A stretch of DNA of 64,000 nucleotides from Glaciecola sp. (GCA_029246415.1 JAQWNF010000018.1:1-64000), one strand, 5' to 3'. Numbered from the stretch's first letter, positions 20,653-31,904 are shown. Numbers and translations: made by a program. Notes: generated by a model from the letters alone, not told the origin.

Positions 20653-21765
20653 ATGTTTAATATATTCAAAAAAAAGAAGCCGAATCAATCTCAAAGTGCA
20701 CCTGTTGTCGAAAGTGATGCGAGTGAAAATGTAGTTGAGCCAGTTGTAACTCCGGTTGACGAACCTACTATTGAGACTCACGCTGAAGTCAAGTCTGAGC
20801 CTTCCGCCGAACCTTCACCCGAGCCACAACCCAAGCCCTCATTTTTCGGCTCTCTTGCAGCTAAACTAGCCCGAACTAAAGCGAGTATAGGCAGTGGTAT
20901 TGCAGATTTGTTTGTCGGTCGTAGTATTGATGATGAATTGTATGAAGATTTAGAAACTCAGTTATTGGTTGCCGATGTAGGCATGCACACAACACAAAAT
21001 ATTATTGACCACCTTACGCAAACTACCCAACGTAGCACCTTAAAAGATGGTGATGCATTACTAGGTGCATTAAAAGAATACATGGCTGAGTTACTCACCA
21101 AAATTGAAGCACCACTTATACCTGAAGTCCCCGAAGGACAAACTGGTCCATTTGTCATTCTAATGGTAGGCGTAAATGGCGTGGGTAAGACCACGACAAT
21201 TGGGAAAATGGCAAAACAGTTTCAACAACAAGGCAAAAAAGTCATGTTGGCTGCTGGCGATACATTCCGTGCTGCTGCTGTTGAGCAATTACAAGTATGG
21301 GGAGAGCGCAATAATATACCTGTCGTCGCTCAACATACTGGTGCCGATAGTGCCTCGGTCTTATTTGATGCGTTACAATCAGCCAAAGCTAAAAATGTCG
21401 ATGTCTTAATTGCAGATACTGCTGGGCGTCTTCAAAATAAAGACCATCTGATGCAAGAACTGGAAAAAGTCGTTCGCGTGATCAGAAAGCTCAACCCCGA
21501 TGCGCCACATGAAATTATGTTGACGATCGATGCAGGGACAGGACAAAATGCCATTAGCCAAGCGAGATTATTCAATGATGCTGTGGGTTTAACCGGTATT
21601 ACGCTGAGTAAATTAGATGGCACGGCGAAAGGGGGAGTTATTTTCTCAATCGCCGATCAATTTTCCATTCCCGTGCGCTATATTGGTGTGGGAGAGGCAA
21701 TCGATGATTTACGCACTTTTAAGAGTAAAGAGTTTATCGATGCGTTATTTGAGCAAACAAGTTAA
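20653..21765 (+). CDS. ftsY: Signal recognition particle receptor FtsY
   Basis: Membrane-associated GTPase that receives ribosome-nascent chain-SRP complexes for co-translational insertion. A short basic N-terminus (FNIFKKKK) and an acidic, Pro/Glu-rich A domain (about residues 10-65) precede the NG domain. There G1 is GVNGVGKTT, then GDTFRAAAVEQL, G3 DTAGR and the G4 segment SKLDGTAKGG. I choose ATG 20653 because GAAG lies 6 nt before it; an in-frame TTG at 20641 would add four unusual residues. ftsE follows after 5 nt, giving the conserved ftsYEX operon. Confidence 0.95.
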   Translation: MFNIFKKKKPNQSQSAPVVESDASENVVEPVVTPVDEPTIETHAEVKSEPSAEPSPEPQPKPSFFGSLAAKLARTKASIGSGIADLFVGRSIDDELYEDLETQLLVADVGMHTTQNIIDHLTQTTQRSTLKDGDALLGALKEYMAELLTKIEAPLIPEVPEGQTGPFVILMVGVNGVGKTTTIGKMAKQFQQQGKKVMLAAGDTFRAAAVEQLQVWGERNNIPVVAQHTGADSASVLFDALQSAKAKNVDVLIADTAGRLQNKDHLMQELEKVVRVIRKLNPDAPHEIMLTIDAGTGQNAISQARLFNDAVGLTGITLSKLDGTAKGGVIFSIADQFSIPVRYIGVGEAIDDLRTFKSKEFIDALFEQTS

Positions 21766-21770
21766 CCGTT

Positions 21771-22523
21771 ATGATTAAATTTGACCGCGTCAGTAAAACA
21801 TATCCAGGTGGACAACAGGCTTTGCAGCAAGTTGATTTTCACATCGAGCCAGGTGAAATGGCTTTTTTAACCGGACACTCAGGCGCAGGTAAAAGTACGA
21901 TTCTTAAATTGATCTCGTTGATGGCGCGTCCAAGCGTTGGTAACGTGTTGATTAACGGTCATAATTTGAATGACATCAAACTCAGTCAGGTACCCTATAT
22001 CCGCCGTGATATCGGCATGATATTTCAATCCCATCAATTATTAATGGATAAAACCGTATTTGATAATGTGGCATTGCCATTGGTGATTGAAGGTTATTCA
22101 CGTAAACAGATCCAGAAACGCGTTTCTGCGGCATTAGATATGGTTGGGCTACTTCACAAAATCCAACAACTACCGCTGGCATTATCTGGTGGTGAACAAC
22201 AACGTGTCGGCATAGCGCGTGCTGTGGTAAATCGACCGCCTTTGTTATTAGCCGATGAACCGACAGGTAATCTTGATCCTAAGTTATCGATGGAAATTAT
22301 GCAGTTATTTGAAGATTTCAATCAAGCCGGTGTTAGTGTCTTTGTTGCAACGCATGATTTGGGCTTAATCGCTCGGATGAAATACCGTACCTTGACGATT
22401 AAGCAAGGTCGGATGATTGATGATGGTCTCAATGATCAACAAGATCCACTTGCTGAAGCTCCTGATTTACATGATCCCAATATGCCGCCTGTCACCAAAT
22501 TACCACCGAAGTACACTTCATGA
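21771..22523 (+). CDS. ftsE: Cell division ATP-binding protein FtsE
   Basis: The ATPase of the FtsEX complex, which activates periplasmic amidases through EnvC at the division septum. Canonical ABC motifs: [35 protein letters not shown] and ATHDLGLI. FtsE is usually about 222 aa; this one has about 28 extra C-terminal residues, rich in Asp and Pro ([20 protein letters not shown]). It overlaps ftsX by four bases (ATGA) and follows ftsY by 5 nt. Confidence 0.95.
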   Translation: MIKFDRVSKTYPGGQQALQQVDFHIEPGEMAFLTGHSGAGKSTILKLISLMARPSVGNVLINGHNLNDIKLSQVPYIRRDIGMIFQSHQLLMDKTVFDNVALPLVIEGYSRKQIQKRVSAALDMVGLLHKIQQLPLALSGGEQQRVGIARAVVNRPPLLLADEPTGNLDPKLSMEIMQLFEDFNQAGVSVFVATHDLGLIARMKYRTLTIKQGRMIDDGLNDQQDPLAEAPDLHDPNMPPVTKLPPKYTS

Positions 22524-23503
22524 GTCTATTATTTAATGGTCGTACTGGCGACAAAACTACCCGCCGTGTTGGATTTTTCCAACGTGTTGTAATGGGTGGG
22601 ATCAATCATTTACGCCAAGCGCTAGCAAGCTTAGGAGAGCTATGGCGCTCGCCATTGGCAACCTTTATGACTATTGGTGTATTAGGGTTAAGTATTACCT
22701 TACCTAGCACCTTGTATTTGATGGTTAAAAATACCGAGAAAGTCACCGCCGGCTGGGAGGAAGCTGGAGAAATATCGCTGTATTTACAATCGGGTACTAC
22801 CGAGCAACAAGCTAAACAGCTACTTGTCGCTGTGTCGTTGATGACGAGTAAAATTGATGATGCTCGCTTGATCCCACCGGATATCGCGTTAGAAGAATTT
22901 GAGACGTTATCAGGGCTGGGAGATTCTTTAGCTTATTTGGATAAAAACCCATTACCCTATGTACTACTTATTACCCCTAAAGCTGAATATTTACAACCCG
23001 AGCCTGCTAGACGCTTATTAAAAGAGTTGGAGCAACAGTCGGTCGTCGATTTTGGTAAGCTCGACATTGAATGGCTTGAAAAATTATATGCAATTGTCTC
23101 CATCGCAAAGGATATTGTGTGGATAGTGGCAATCCTTTTATGTGTTTCTGTCGTATTGATAATAGGTAACACGATTCGGCTTAATATTTTAAGCCAACGT
23201 GAAGAAATTGCAGTCATGAAGTTAGTCGGTGCGACCGATAACTTTATTCGCTTTCCATTTTTGTACACTGGGTTTTGGTACGGATTTTTAGGTGGCCTGC
23301 TAGCTTGGATGTTGGTTGCATTTTTATTGTGGTGGATCCAATCTGGTGTCGAAAATTTAGCAGGGTTATACCAAGCCGAGTTCACTATTAGTGGATTAGA
23401 CATGCAAGCTTTAGGTGTCATCTTGCTAATATCCATTAGTCTGGGTTTGATTGGATCGTTGATATCAGTGCAAAAACACATCAAGGAAATCGAGCCTAGC
23501 TAA
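22520..23503 (+). CDS. ftsX: Cell division protein FtsX
   Basis: The membrane subunit of FtsEX (327 aa). It has a cytoplasmic N-terminus, a first span near residue 45-65 (FMTIGVLGLSITLPSTLYLMV) and a periplasmic loop that binds EnvC-like activators. Three C-terminal spans follow, including IVWIVAILLCVSVVLIIGNTIRL and the conserved SQREEIAVMKLVGAT cytoplasmic loop. It is the third gene of ftsYEX, with a 253-bp gap to rpoH. Confidence 0.94.
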   Translation: MSLLFNGRTGDKTTRRVGFFQRVVMGGINHLRQALASLGELWRSPLATFMTIGVLGLSITLPSTLYLMVKNTEKVTAGWEEAGEISLYLQSGTTEQQAKQLLVAVSLMTSKIDDARLIPPDIALEEFETLSGLGDSLAYLDKNPLPYVLLITPKAEYLQPEPARRLLKELEQQSVVDFGKLDIEWLEKLYAIVSIAKDIVWIVAILLCVSVVLIIGNTIRLNILSQREEIAVMKLVGATDNFIRFPFLYTGFWYGFLGGLLAWMLVAFLLWWIQSGVENLAGLYQAEFTISGLDMQALGVILLISISLGLIGSLISVQKHIKEIEPS

Positions 23504-23756
23504 AGGTAATGCATTAAATTTTATGGTTATAGTATGAATTCTTTGCCTGTGACTAGTAAATTTATATAGCCTGATATATGGTTGTGTAAAATAAATGTTA
23601 ACTGAAAGGTTGAAATAACTAAAAAAAACCTCATATTAATTGAAACTATTTGCTCGTTTAGTGGATCTATATCAATTAATTAGAGTGATGATCTCGCATT
23701 TTTTGCGACACTTTGGTATATTTTGAACAGTTGATTAAATAACGGAGTTTTATTTG

Positions 23757-24608
23757 ATGAGTAAATCCATGCAAATGGCATTAACGATTCCAAAAAGCGG
23801 TAGCATTGAAAGCTACATTCAATCGGTAAGTAACATACCGATGCTGACTGCTGACGAAGAAAAATCATTAGCAGAGCGTTTATTTAATGAAGGCGATCTT
23901 ACTGCAGCACGTGAGTTAGTTATGTCTCACTTACGTTTTGTTGTACATATTGCAAAATCTTATTCTGGCTATGGTCTTGCACAAGCTGATCTTGTCCAAG
24001 AGGGCAACATTGGTTTGATGAAAGCGGTAAAGCGCTTTGATCCAAATGTTGGTGTGCGTCTAGTATCCTTTGCGGTACATTGGATAAAAGCTGAGATCCA
24101 CGAGTTCGTATTAAAAAATTGGCGCATTGTAAAAGTTGCGACGACAAAAGCTCAACGTAAATTATTCTTTAACTTGCGTAAATCTAAAAAGCGTTTGGGT
24201 TGGTTTACTCATAAAGAAGTACAAAAAGTTGCTGAAGAGCTCGGTGTAACCGAGAAAGAAGTATTGCAAATGGAAGCTCGAATGGGCAGCCAAGATACAG
24301 CGTTTGACCTATCCAGTGATGATGGTGATGACAATAGTAATTTTGCACCAGCGCAATATTTAGAAGATAAATCCGAAGATGTAGAATCTGCAGTTATTAA
24401 TGCCGATTATGATTCTAATGCTTCAGCTCGTTTATACTCTGCCATCAAAACGCTAGATGAGCGTAGTCAGCACATCATTGAGACGCGTTGGTTGAGTGAT
24501 AACAAGATGACCTTGCAAGATTTAGCTGCTAAGTATCAAGTGTCTGCTGAGCGTGTACGTCAGATTGAAAAAAATGCGATGAAGAAAATTCAAGCCGCGA
24601 TGGCATAG
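23757..24608 (+). CDS. rpoH: RNA polymerase sigma-32 factor (heat shock)
   Basis: The heat-shock sigma factor directing chaperone and protease genes. Regions 2.1-2.4 are clear ([41 protein letters not shown]). The diagnostic RpoH box QRKLFFNLR lies at residues 133-141, and the region 4.2 helix-turn-helix is [20 protein letters not shown]. Length 283 aa. The start is ATG 23757, 9 nt after GGAG; the preceding in-frame TTG is rejected. The AT-rich 253-bp upstream region could hold its own promoters, which I cannot define by eye. A strong terminator follows. Confidence 0.96.
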   Translation: MSKSMQMALTIPKSGSIESYIQSVSNIPMLTADEEKSLAERLFNEGDLTAARELVMSHLRFVVHIAKSYSGYGLAQADLVQEGNIGLMKAVKRFDPNVGVRLVSFAVHWIKAEIHEFVLKNWRIVKVATTKAQRKLFFNLRKSKKRLGWFTHKEVQKVAEELGVTEKEVLQMEARMGSQDTAFDLSSDDGDDNSNFAPAQYLEDKSEDVESAVINADYDSNASARLYSAIKTLDERSQHIIETRWLSDNKMTLQDLAAKYQVSAERVRQIEKNAMKKIQAAMA

Positions 24609-24648
24609 TAATTTGACTAACTAGATCATTAAATTAGTTATAAATATA

Positions 24649-24676
24649 TAAAACCCTGAGTAAATCAGGGTTTTTT
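24649..24676 (+). terminator. Rho-independent terminator of rpoH
   Basis: A perfect 9-bp stem AAACCCTGA/TCAGGGTTT with a GTAAA loop, ending in a T-run, 40 nt past the rpoH stop. The A-rich flank means it could also act for the convergent gene. Confidence 0.92.
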
Positions 24677-24696
24677 CGTTTATGCGCTTAGCTTAT

Positions 24697-24789
24697 CCGC
24701 CCGAGCCTTCCGCCCGAGCCTTCCGCCCGAGCCTTCCGCCCGAGCCTACATCCGTGGCATATCCGCCCGAGATTACATCCGTGGCAACA
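24697..24789. repeat. 13-bp and 27-bp tandem repeats at the 3' end of the GNAT-thioesterase gene
   Basis: Four contiguous copies of CCGCCCGAGCCTT (24697-24748, the last ending in A). These merge into two copies of a 27-bp unit (24736-24762 and 24763-24789) combining that motif with CATCCGTGGCA. The second 27-bp copy includes the last codons and stop of the downstream minus-strand gene, so the array seems to have grown by repeated duplication of that gene's 3' end. The unit is GC-rich in an AT-rich neighbourhood and is not a multiple of three. Confidence 0.9.
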
Positions 24790-25666
24790 CCCAGTATACG
24801 CCAGTGAATTCTGCAACAGCATTTTCGCCATCTAAAATATGAACTTTAAGCGTTATTTGCATCTTATTGCCTTGCTGCAACTCGGCATAATCACATTGAA
24901 AATACTCAATATGAACCTGTGCTCTTGGCTGCATAGTAATAGGTTTATGATAGTGAATATTGCCATCACCCAGGACAATTTCACCATCTAATTTTTTGCG
25001 TTTCAATTGCAAAAATATCATGCCCCAACCAGTGAGCGTCGCCAGAGAAAAAATACTACCGGCAAACATAGTTCCGTGCAGATTAATATTTTTGTTTAAT
25101 GACGCTCTAACTTCTAGGGTTGAGCCAGAGTATTGATGTAGTTTGATCCCCATTTGCTCAGAGATTGGAATCGTTTCTTCCCATGTTTTTTGTAACTCAT
25201 GACACCAATCAGCATTAATTAAATATTGTTGAGCAGTAAGTTTTTTTACCATTTGAATACGGTTTAATTTACTCAATGCTTCTGATGTTGATTGTTTGTC
25301 ATAACCACATTGTTCGAAAAAAGGGCGCGAAGTAGCTAAACTATTAGTTACCGCTCGAACGGCACCTTGCTCGATGGCATAACTTTCTAACGTCGCTACG
25401 ATTAAGCGGCCATAGCCTTTACCGTGGGCATCAAAATCAACAGCAATATGGCGTATTTGTACTTCTTCGGCGCTGTTAAAATGTACACGGCCTACTGCCA
25501 TGATTTCATTTTTATGATTGAGTAACATGCGATGTTCTGCAACTGATTCGTACTCATCTTTTTCCGAGCCGACAGGAAAATTAAATGGTGCTTTGAGGAT
25601 CTTCCATCGAAATGCAAAATATTGCTCAAGTTGTTGTTCTGTTGAGGGAGTTAAAATTTTATACAA
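24773..25666 (-). CDS. yiiD: GNAT acyltransferase-thioesterase fold protein (YiiD/MadA type)
   Basis: A two-domain protein of 297 aa. The N-terminal GNAT domain (residues 1-145) carries the acyl-CoA loop VDFDAHGKGYGRLIVATLE. A C-terminal hotdog thioesterase-like domain (from about 150) shows HGTMFAGSIFSLATLTGWG. The architecture and sequence match E. coli YiiD, which I recall being characterised as malonyl-ACP decarboxylase MadA, feeding fatty-acid initiation. It lies after dtd, as in E. coli. The C-terminus LPRM is encoded within the tandem repeat array, so the end of the protein is evolutionarily unstable. Confidence 0.88.
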   Translation of the reverse strand: MYKILTPSTEQQLEQYFAFRWKILKAPFNFPVGSEKDEYESVAEHRMLLNHKNEIMAVGRVHFNSAEEVQIRHIAVDFDAHGKGYGRLIVATLESYAIEQGAVRAVTNSLATSRPFFEQCGYDKQSTSEALSKLNRIQMVKKLTAQQYLINADWCHELQKTWEETIPISEQMGIKLHQYSGSTLEVRASLNKNINLHGTMFAGSIFSLATLTGWGMIFLQLKRKKLDGEIVLGDGNIHYHKPITMQPRAQVHIEYFQCDYAELQQGNKMQITLKVHILDGENAVAEFTGVYWVLPRM

Positions 25667-25678
25667 TGCGGGTTAGTC

Positions 25679-26128
25679 CTAAGTCTGTAAACTAAATGTC
25701 ACTGGGCCATCATTTACCAGTGCAACTTGCATGTCTGCCCCGAACTGACCGGTAGCCACACGCATTTGAGGCAAATTTATGCGTGATTTCAGTTCAGTAA
25801 TAAACGCATTATACATCGCTTCTCCATGAGCAGGTGAAGCACCTCGAGAAAATCCCGGGCGATTGCCTTTCGTCGTATCTGCTACGAGTGTAAATTGTGA
25901 CACAACCAAAATATCACCAGTGATCTGTTCGATATTCCAATTCATTTTACCGGCATCATCGCTAAACATACGAAACTTGATTAATTTATCGACCATTTTT
26001 TGCGCATTTAGTTCACTATCATGTGCTTCAACACCGAGTAATAGTAATGCGCCATAACCAATTTGGCCAATAATTTGCTGTTCTACAGACACACTTGCCT
26101 GCTTGACTCGCTGTATTAATCCAATCAT
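25679..26128 (-). CDS. dtd: D-aminoacyl-tRNA deacylase
   Basis: Removes D-amino acids and mischarged glycine from tRNA. The 149-aa protein has the two family signatures SQFTLVADT and NDGPVTFSLQ, which form the cross-dimer active site, plus IGLIQRVKQASV at the start. I take the second of two adjacent ATGs (26128) because it aligns with the E. coli start MIALIQRV; 26131 is equally possible. Middle gene of pip-dtd-yiiD; 12 nt separate it from yiiD. Confidence 0.95.
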   Translation of the reverse strand: MIGLIQRVKQASVSVEQQIIGQIGYGALLLLGVEAHDSELNAQKMVDKLIKFRMFSDDAGKMNWNIEQITGDILVVSQFTLVADTTKGNRPGFSRGASPAHGEAMYNAFITELKSRINLPQMRVATGQFGADMQVALVNDGPVTFSLQT

Positions 26129-26156
26129 CAATCGTTACTTTTAGTGGGGTTAACGC

Positions 26157-27119
26157 TTATTCGTTGAAAAGTTTGGCCATCGTGTCGGTAGCCATTTTTA
26201 AGGAAAAGGCAATCGATGGTTCGGACGTACTATGCCCTGCATCAGGTATAATAGTCAACTGACTGTTAGGCCATAAAAGTTGCAGTGAATACGATGCTTC
26301 GATTTTACAAATCATGTCATAGCGACCATGCACGATATAACCAGGAATGTGCGCGATTTTATGCACATTCTCTAGAATAAAGTTTTCGGAAATAAAACAA
26401 TTATGTTTTAGATAGTGGCACTCGAGCATAGCGAGCGAAGCGATTTGATGTAAGTTATAGTTATAAAGCGGATCGCCATAAGGGTGCTGAATGCGCGATA
26501 TTCTATCTTCCCAGCCGTACCATGAGCGCAATGCATTGGCTTTGTGAAATTTGTTTTTTTGATTAAATAATTCAAAAAACGCATCACAAATATCACTCGC
26601 TTCAGTTAAGGGGGGAAGATCTTGGACAAATGTTTCGTAATGTTCTGGATACATTTGTGCAGCTCCGCCATGTGGACAAATATACCAATCGATATCTTGT
26701 TGACGTCCCAGAAAAATTCCTCTGAGGATCAGGCCTTTGACAGTTTCGGGTTCATTAATAGCAGCGAGGAGTCCGAGTGTCGCTCCCCAACTGCCACCAA
26801 AAATAATCCATTGTGGGATCTGCAAATGTTCACGTAATGCAGTGATATCAGCCAGTAAGTGTGCAGTAGTATTATGCTCTAATGAAGCAAATGGTTTAGA
26901 GCGACCACAGCCTCGCTGTTCGTACGCAATGATGTGATATATAGAAGTATCAAACATTCGCGTATAATCGTCACTCAAGCCCGCTCCGGGGCCGCCATGA
27001 ATAAATAAAATGGGGATCCCATCTGGATTTCCAGATTGCTCATAATACAGAGAATGGTCATCGGTTACTGGTAGCATGTCATGTTTAAACGGAACTGATT
27101 TGGTATACAGCTTTGGCAT
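26157..27119 (-). CDS. pip: Prolyl aminopeptidase (proline iminopeptidase)
   Basis: A cytosolic alpha/beta-hydrolase of peptidase family S33 that releases N-terminal proline. The 320-aa sequence shows the oxyanion region FIHGGPGAGLSDDY, YEQRGCGRSKP, the nucleophile elbow GGSWGATLGL and a C-terminal HGRYDMICK (Asp) and DAGHS (His). All triad residues are present. First gene of the unit leading to dtd and yiiD. Confidence 0.94.
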   Translation of the reverse strand: MPKLYTKSVPFKHDMLPVTDDHSLYYEQSGNPDGIPILFIHGGPGAGLSDDYTRMFDTSIYHIIAYEQRGCGRSKPFASLEHNTTAHLLADITALREHLQIPQWIIFGGSWGATLGLLAAINEPETVKGLILRGIFLGRQQDIDWYICPHGGAAQMYPEHYETFVQDLPPLTEASDICDAFFELFNQKNKFHKANALRSWYGWEDRISRIQHPYGDPLYNYNLHQIASLAMLECHYLKHNCFISENFILENVHKIAHIPGYIVHGRYDMICKIEASYSLQLLWPNSQLTIIPDAGHSTSEPSIAFSLKMATDTMAKLFNE

Positions 27120-27216
27120 ATAAGTTGTGCTTCTTTAATTTTTGAGCTAGTTTAAATACTAAATGTCATAAAAATGATTTTTCTGTTTCACTATTTATAA
27201 CAAGGTAGAAAAAGAT

Positions 27217-27450
27217 ATGCCACAACAAGGTTCAGGCGGTAATGTTCTCGCTGCGATTTGTAATATATTTATCCCTGGCTTAGGTCAGCTTGTGCAAGGA
27301 CGTATTTTACGTGCTTTAATGTTTTTCATTGTTGCTTCAGTCTGCTATACGCTTGCTGCAACAGTCATTTTTATCTTCTTGTGGCCTGTTGGCGCAATAT
27401 TTCATATATGGTCTATTATTGATGCAGCACGCTTTAGTTCGCCTGGATAA
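27217..27450 (+). CDS. Small two-span membrane protein
   Basis: A 77-aa protein with an IPGLGQLVQGR motif followed by two hydrophobic segments (about residues 29-55 and 56-70). The motif is typical of TM2-like small membrane proteins found widely in bacteria. No enzymatic residues are evident. It stands between pip and a lipoprotein gene with its own ribosome site (AAGG region before 27217). Function unknown. Confidence 0.75.
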   Translation: MPQQGSGGNVLAAICNIFIPGLGQLVQGRILRALMFFIVASVCYTLAATVIFIFLWPVGAIFHIWSIIDAARFSSPG

Positions 27451-27528
27451 TAGTATTTTCGGGCTTAATACTTTTATATAGACTATTGTTTAGATTATAT
27501 ACATTTCAAATGACAAAAGGAGTTGTCT

Positions 27529-28173
27529 ATGTCCTCACTTAGCAAACTTATTATTATTGTTTCTTTATTAAGCTTAACAGCATGTCAGAGCGCTTATTAT
27601 AGTGCATGGGAAAAATTAGGCGTAGAAAAACGCGATATTCTTGTCGATCGGGTTGAAGATGCCCGAGATTCTCAAACTGATGCTCAAGAACAATTTGCTT
27701 CTGCGTTAGAAGAGTTTACCGCTTTGATTAACTTTGACGGTGGCGAATTAGAGTCTGTTTATGATGCACTTAACAGTCAATATCTAGAATCAGAAGCTGC
27801 AGCAAAGGATGTATCAAAACGTATCGATAAGGTTGAAAGCGTTGCAGAGGCGTTGTTTTCTGAATGGGAATCAGAGTTGGAGTTATATACTAACGTCAAG
27901 CTTAAACGCGATAGTCAAAATAAATTACGTGAAACACAGACCAAGTATCAATCCATGTTGCGAGCAATGCGTAAGGTTGAAAGTAGTATCCCTCCAGTAC
28001 TGAGTGTTTTGCAAAATAATGTTTTGTATCTCAAACATAATCTCAACGCGAGTGCAATTGGTGCACTACAAGGTGAATTTGCGGTAATCAAATCTGACGT
28101 TGATAACTTGATTAAAGAAATGAACTCAGCGATTGAACAGTCAGATACCTTTATTGCAGCAATGAAAGGGTAA
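27529..28173 (+). CDS. DUF2959-type lipoprotein with coiled coils
   Basis: A 214-aa envelope lipoprotein. The signal peptide ends in the lipobox LTAC (C at about residue 19). The mature part is almost wholly helical and charged (RVEDARDSQTDAQEQFASALEEF, AAAKDVSKRIDKVESVAEALF), indicating a coiled coil. The pattern and length match the DUF2959 family of marine gammaproteobacteria. ATG 27529 is chosen because AGGAG lies 6 nt upstream; an in-frame TTG six bases earlier is rejected. Role unknown, probably periplasm-facing. Confidence 0.83.
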   Translation: MSSLSKLIIIVSLLSLTACQSAYYSAWEKLGVEKRDILVDRVEDARDSQTDAQEQFASALEEFTALINFDGGELESVYDALNSQYLESEAAAKDVSKRIDKVESVAEALFSEWESELELYTNVKLKRDSQNKLRETQTKYQSMLRAMRKVESSIPPVLSVLQNNVLYLKHNLNASAIGALQGEFAVIKSDVDNLIKEMNSAIEQSDTFIAAMKG

Positions 28174-28181
28174 CCTTAGAG

Positions 28182-29953
<1,772 letters not shown>

Positions 29954-29966
29954 TCAAATAAAAATG

Positions 29967-29998
29967 TATACAATAGACGTTTAGACGTCTAAACTACG
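29967..29998. promoter_or_regulatory. MetJ operator (tandem met boxes) between metF and metJ
   Basis: Two adjacent 8-bp met boxes match the AGACGTCT consensus: AGACGTTT (29975-29982) and a perfect AGACGTCT (29983-29990). Weaker flanking octamers lie at 29967-29974 and 29991-29998. MetJ dimers with SAM bind such arrays cooperatively. The boxes lie 22-52 nt upstream of metF, in the region shared with metJ. Confidence 0.9.
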
Positions 29999-30116
29999 TA
30001 ATATTAGTGGATTGGTCAAGCTATATAGTTCAATAAGCGACTAATCAGTTACTAATAACCTATAGCAATAAAGCATAATAATAATAATTAACGCAAAACG
30101 TTCGAGGTATATCTCT

Positions 30117-30431
30117 ATGGCTAAATGGAACGGCAAATATATTCATCCATACGCAGAGCACGGCAAGAAAAGCGAACAAGTCAAAAAAGTGACTGTCTCT
30201 ATTCCTATCAATGTGTTGAAGGTATTGACTGATGAACGCACTCGCCGCCAAGTCAACAACCTACGCCATGCGACAAATTCAGAATTATTATGCGAAGCGT
30301 TTTTACATGCGTTTACTGGGCAACCATTACCTGATGATAATGATTTGAAGAAAGGTAATGCGAATCGTATCCCTGAATCTGTGCGCAAACTCATGGAAGA
30401 AATGGGGATTGAAGCCGAGCTCGACGACTAG
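30117..30431 (+). CDS. metJ: Methionine regulon repressor MetJ
   Basis: A 104-aa ribbon-helix-helix repressor that uses S-adenosylmethionine as corepressor. The DNA-contacting beta strand is [13 protein letters not shown] (residues about 22-34) and the helices include [29 protein letters not shown]. Length and sequence are nearly those of E. coli MetJ (105 aa). It is divergent from metF and faces its own operator, consistent with autoregulation. Confidence 0.97.
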   Translation: MAKWNGKYIHPYAEHGKKSEQVKKVTVSIPINVLKVLTDERTRRQVNNLRHATNSELLCEAFLHAFTGQPLPDDNDLKKGNANRIPESVRKLMEEMGIEAELDD

Positions 30432-30494
30432 TTCGATGACCTGTTCGGCAACAACTTAAACGACAAGCTCTTTAGCAACAACCCCACACTAATA

Positions 30495-31742
30495 TTAGTC
30501 TTCCATATACCCTTTAGGCAATTCGTCAAAATGCGCAACACCTGAATCAATCGCTGCTTGTGCGACAGCTCTTGCGATACGTGCGCAAAGTCTTGGATCC
30601 ATAGGTTTAGGGATAATATAATCACGACCAAATTCTAGTGAGTCAACCCCTGCAGCGATTAACACCTCTGCTGGTACGGGTTCTTTGGATACTTCTCGTA
30701 AGGCCTCTACTGCAGCGACTTTCATCGCGTCGTTAATTTCACTGGCACGCACATCTAATGCACCCCGGAAAATAAACGGAAAACACAATACGTTGTTTAC
30801 TTGATTAGGATAATCAGAACGACCGGTTGCCATAATTAAATCATTACGCGTTGCCATGGCTAGTTCAGGCTTTATTTCAGGATCGGGGTTGGAGCAAGCA
30901 AACACAATTGGATTGGCTGCCATTAGGGATAAGGTTTCGGCTGGCAACACATCTGGACCAGATACGCCCAAGAACACGTCAGCACCGTCCATTACATCTT
31001 CTAGTGTGCGCTTATCGGTATTATTGGCAAAAGCTACTTTGTGCTCGGGCAAGCCCTCACGACGAGTATGAATGACGCCGTTACGGTCAAGCATGTAGAT
31101 TTTTTCGCGCTGAGCCCCACATTTAATCAGTAATTCCATACAGGCAATAGCAGCAGCGCCAGCACCCATGCATACAATACGTACTTTTTTAATGTCTTTG
31201 CCTTGGATCTCTAAGGCATTGAGCATACCCGCGGCAGTGACTATTGCCGTACCGTGTTGATCATCATGAAAAATAGGGATTTTGCAGCGTTTTTGTAATT
31301 CGCGTTCAATTTCAAAACACTCAGGAGCTTTAATATCTTCAAGGTTTATACCACCAAATGTGTCAGCGATATTAGCAACCGTGTTGATAAACTCTTCAGT
31401 GGTGCGATGAGTTACTTCAATATCAATAGAGTCAAGGCCAGCAAAACGCTTAAACAACAACGCTTTTCCTTCCATCACAGGTTTAGATGCGAGTGGACCC
31501 AAATTACCCAAACCCAAAATCGCCGTGCCGTTACTAATTACAGCGACCATATTACCTTTGGAAGTATATTTATACGCGTTGGCAGGATCATCTGCTATTT
31601 CACGCACAGGTTCAGCTACACCTGGGCTGTAGGCAAGTGCTAAGTCATTAACAGTTGCAGCGGGAGTAGTTAATTCGACACTGATCTTTCCTGGTTTTGG
31701 CAGGGCGTGATAGTCTAACGCTTGTTGACGAAAATCAGACAT
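30495..31742 (-). CDS. maeB: NADP-type malic enzyme, short form
   Basis: Oxidative decarboxylation of malate to pyruvate, supplying NADPH. The 415-aa protein shows LALAYSPGVAEP, FKRFAGLDSIDIEV, the metal site APECFEIE and the FHDDQHGTAIV block, the nucleotide loop VCMGAGAAAIA and FACSNPDPEI. E. coli MaeB has an extra C-terminal phosphotransacetylase-like domain (about 760 aa), and this protein lacks it, so the usual acetyl-CoA regulation through that domain should be absent. The symbol therefore follows the domain family rather than full equivalence. Converges with metJ. Confidence 0.88.
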   Translation of the reverse strand: MSDFRQQALDYHALPKPGKISVELTTPAATVNDLALAYSPGVAEPVREIADDPANAYKYTSKGNMVAVISNGTAILGLGNLGPLASKPVMEGKALLFKRFAGLDSIDIEVTHRTTEEFINTVANIADTFGGINLEDIKAPECFEIERELQKRCKIPIFHDDQHGTAIVTAAGMLNALEIQGKDIKKVRIVCMGAGAAAIACMELLIKCGAQREKIYMLDRNGVIHTRREGLPEHKVAFANNTDKRTLEDVMDGADVFLGVSGPDVLPAETLSLMAANPIVFACSNPDPEIKPELAMATRNDLIMATGRSDYPNQVNNVLCFPFIFRGALDVRASEINDAMKVAAVEALREVSKEPVPAEVLIAAGVDSLEFGRDYIIPKPMDPRLCARIARAVAQAAIDSGVAHFDELPKGYMED

Positions 31743-31876
31743 TTTTCGTGCATTTCCTTGAGAAGTAGGGGGTTAAAAATTTCTCTGTCTTTTTGCTTTA
31801 TTATTGTTTTTATTAGCATTAATTTTTAATGTATCACAGTAAAAATTAAATACATATCCGATTTCTGAATACCCAC

Positions 31877-31904
31877 AAAAAAAGCGCTGAATGAGCGCTT
31901 TTTG
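31877..31904 (-). terminator. Rho-independent terminator of rpmE
   Basis: A 10-bp palindromic stem AAAAAGCGCT/AGCGCTTTTT with a 5-nt loop, 36 nt after the rpmE stop. Seven Ts follow on the minus strand. The stem is symmetrical, but only minus-strand transcription from rpmE reaches it. Confidence 0.9.

Noticed and set aside
24697-24789. CRISPR-like array
   Set aside because: Units are contiguous, 13 bp long and have no unique spacers; it is a simple tandem repeat.
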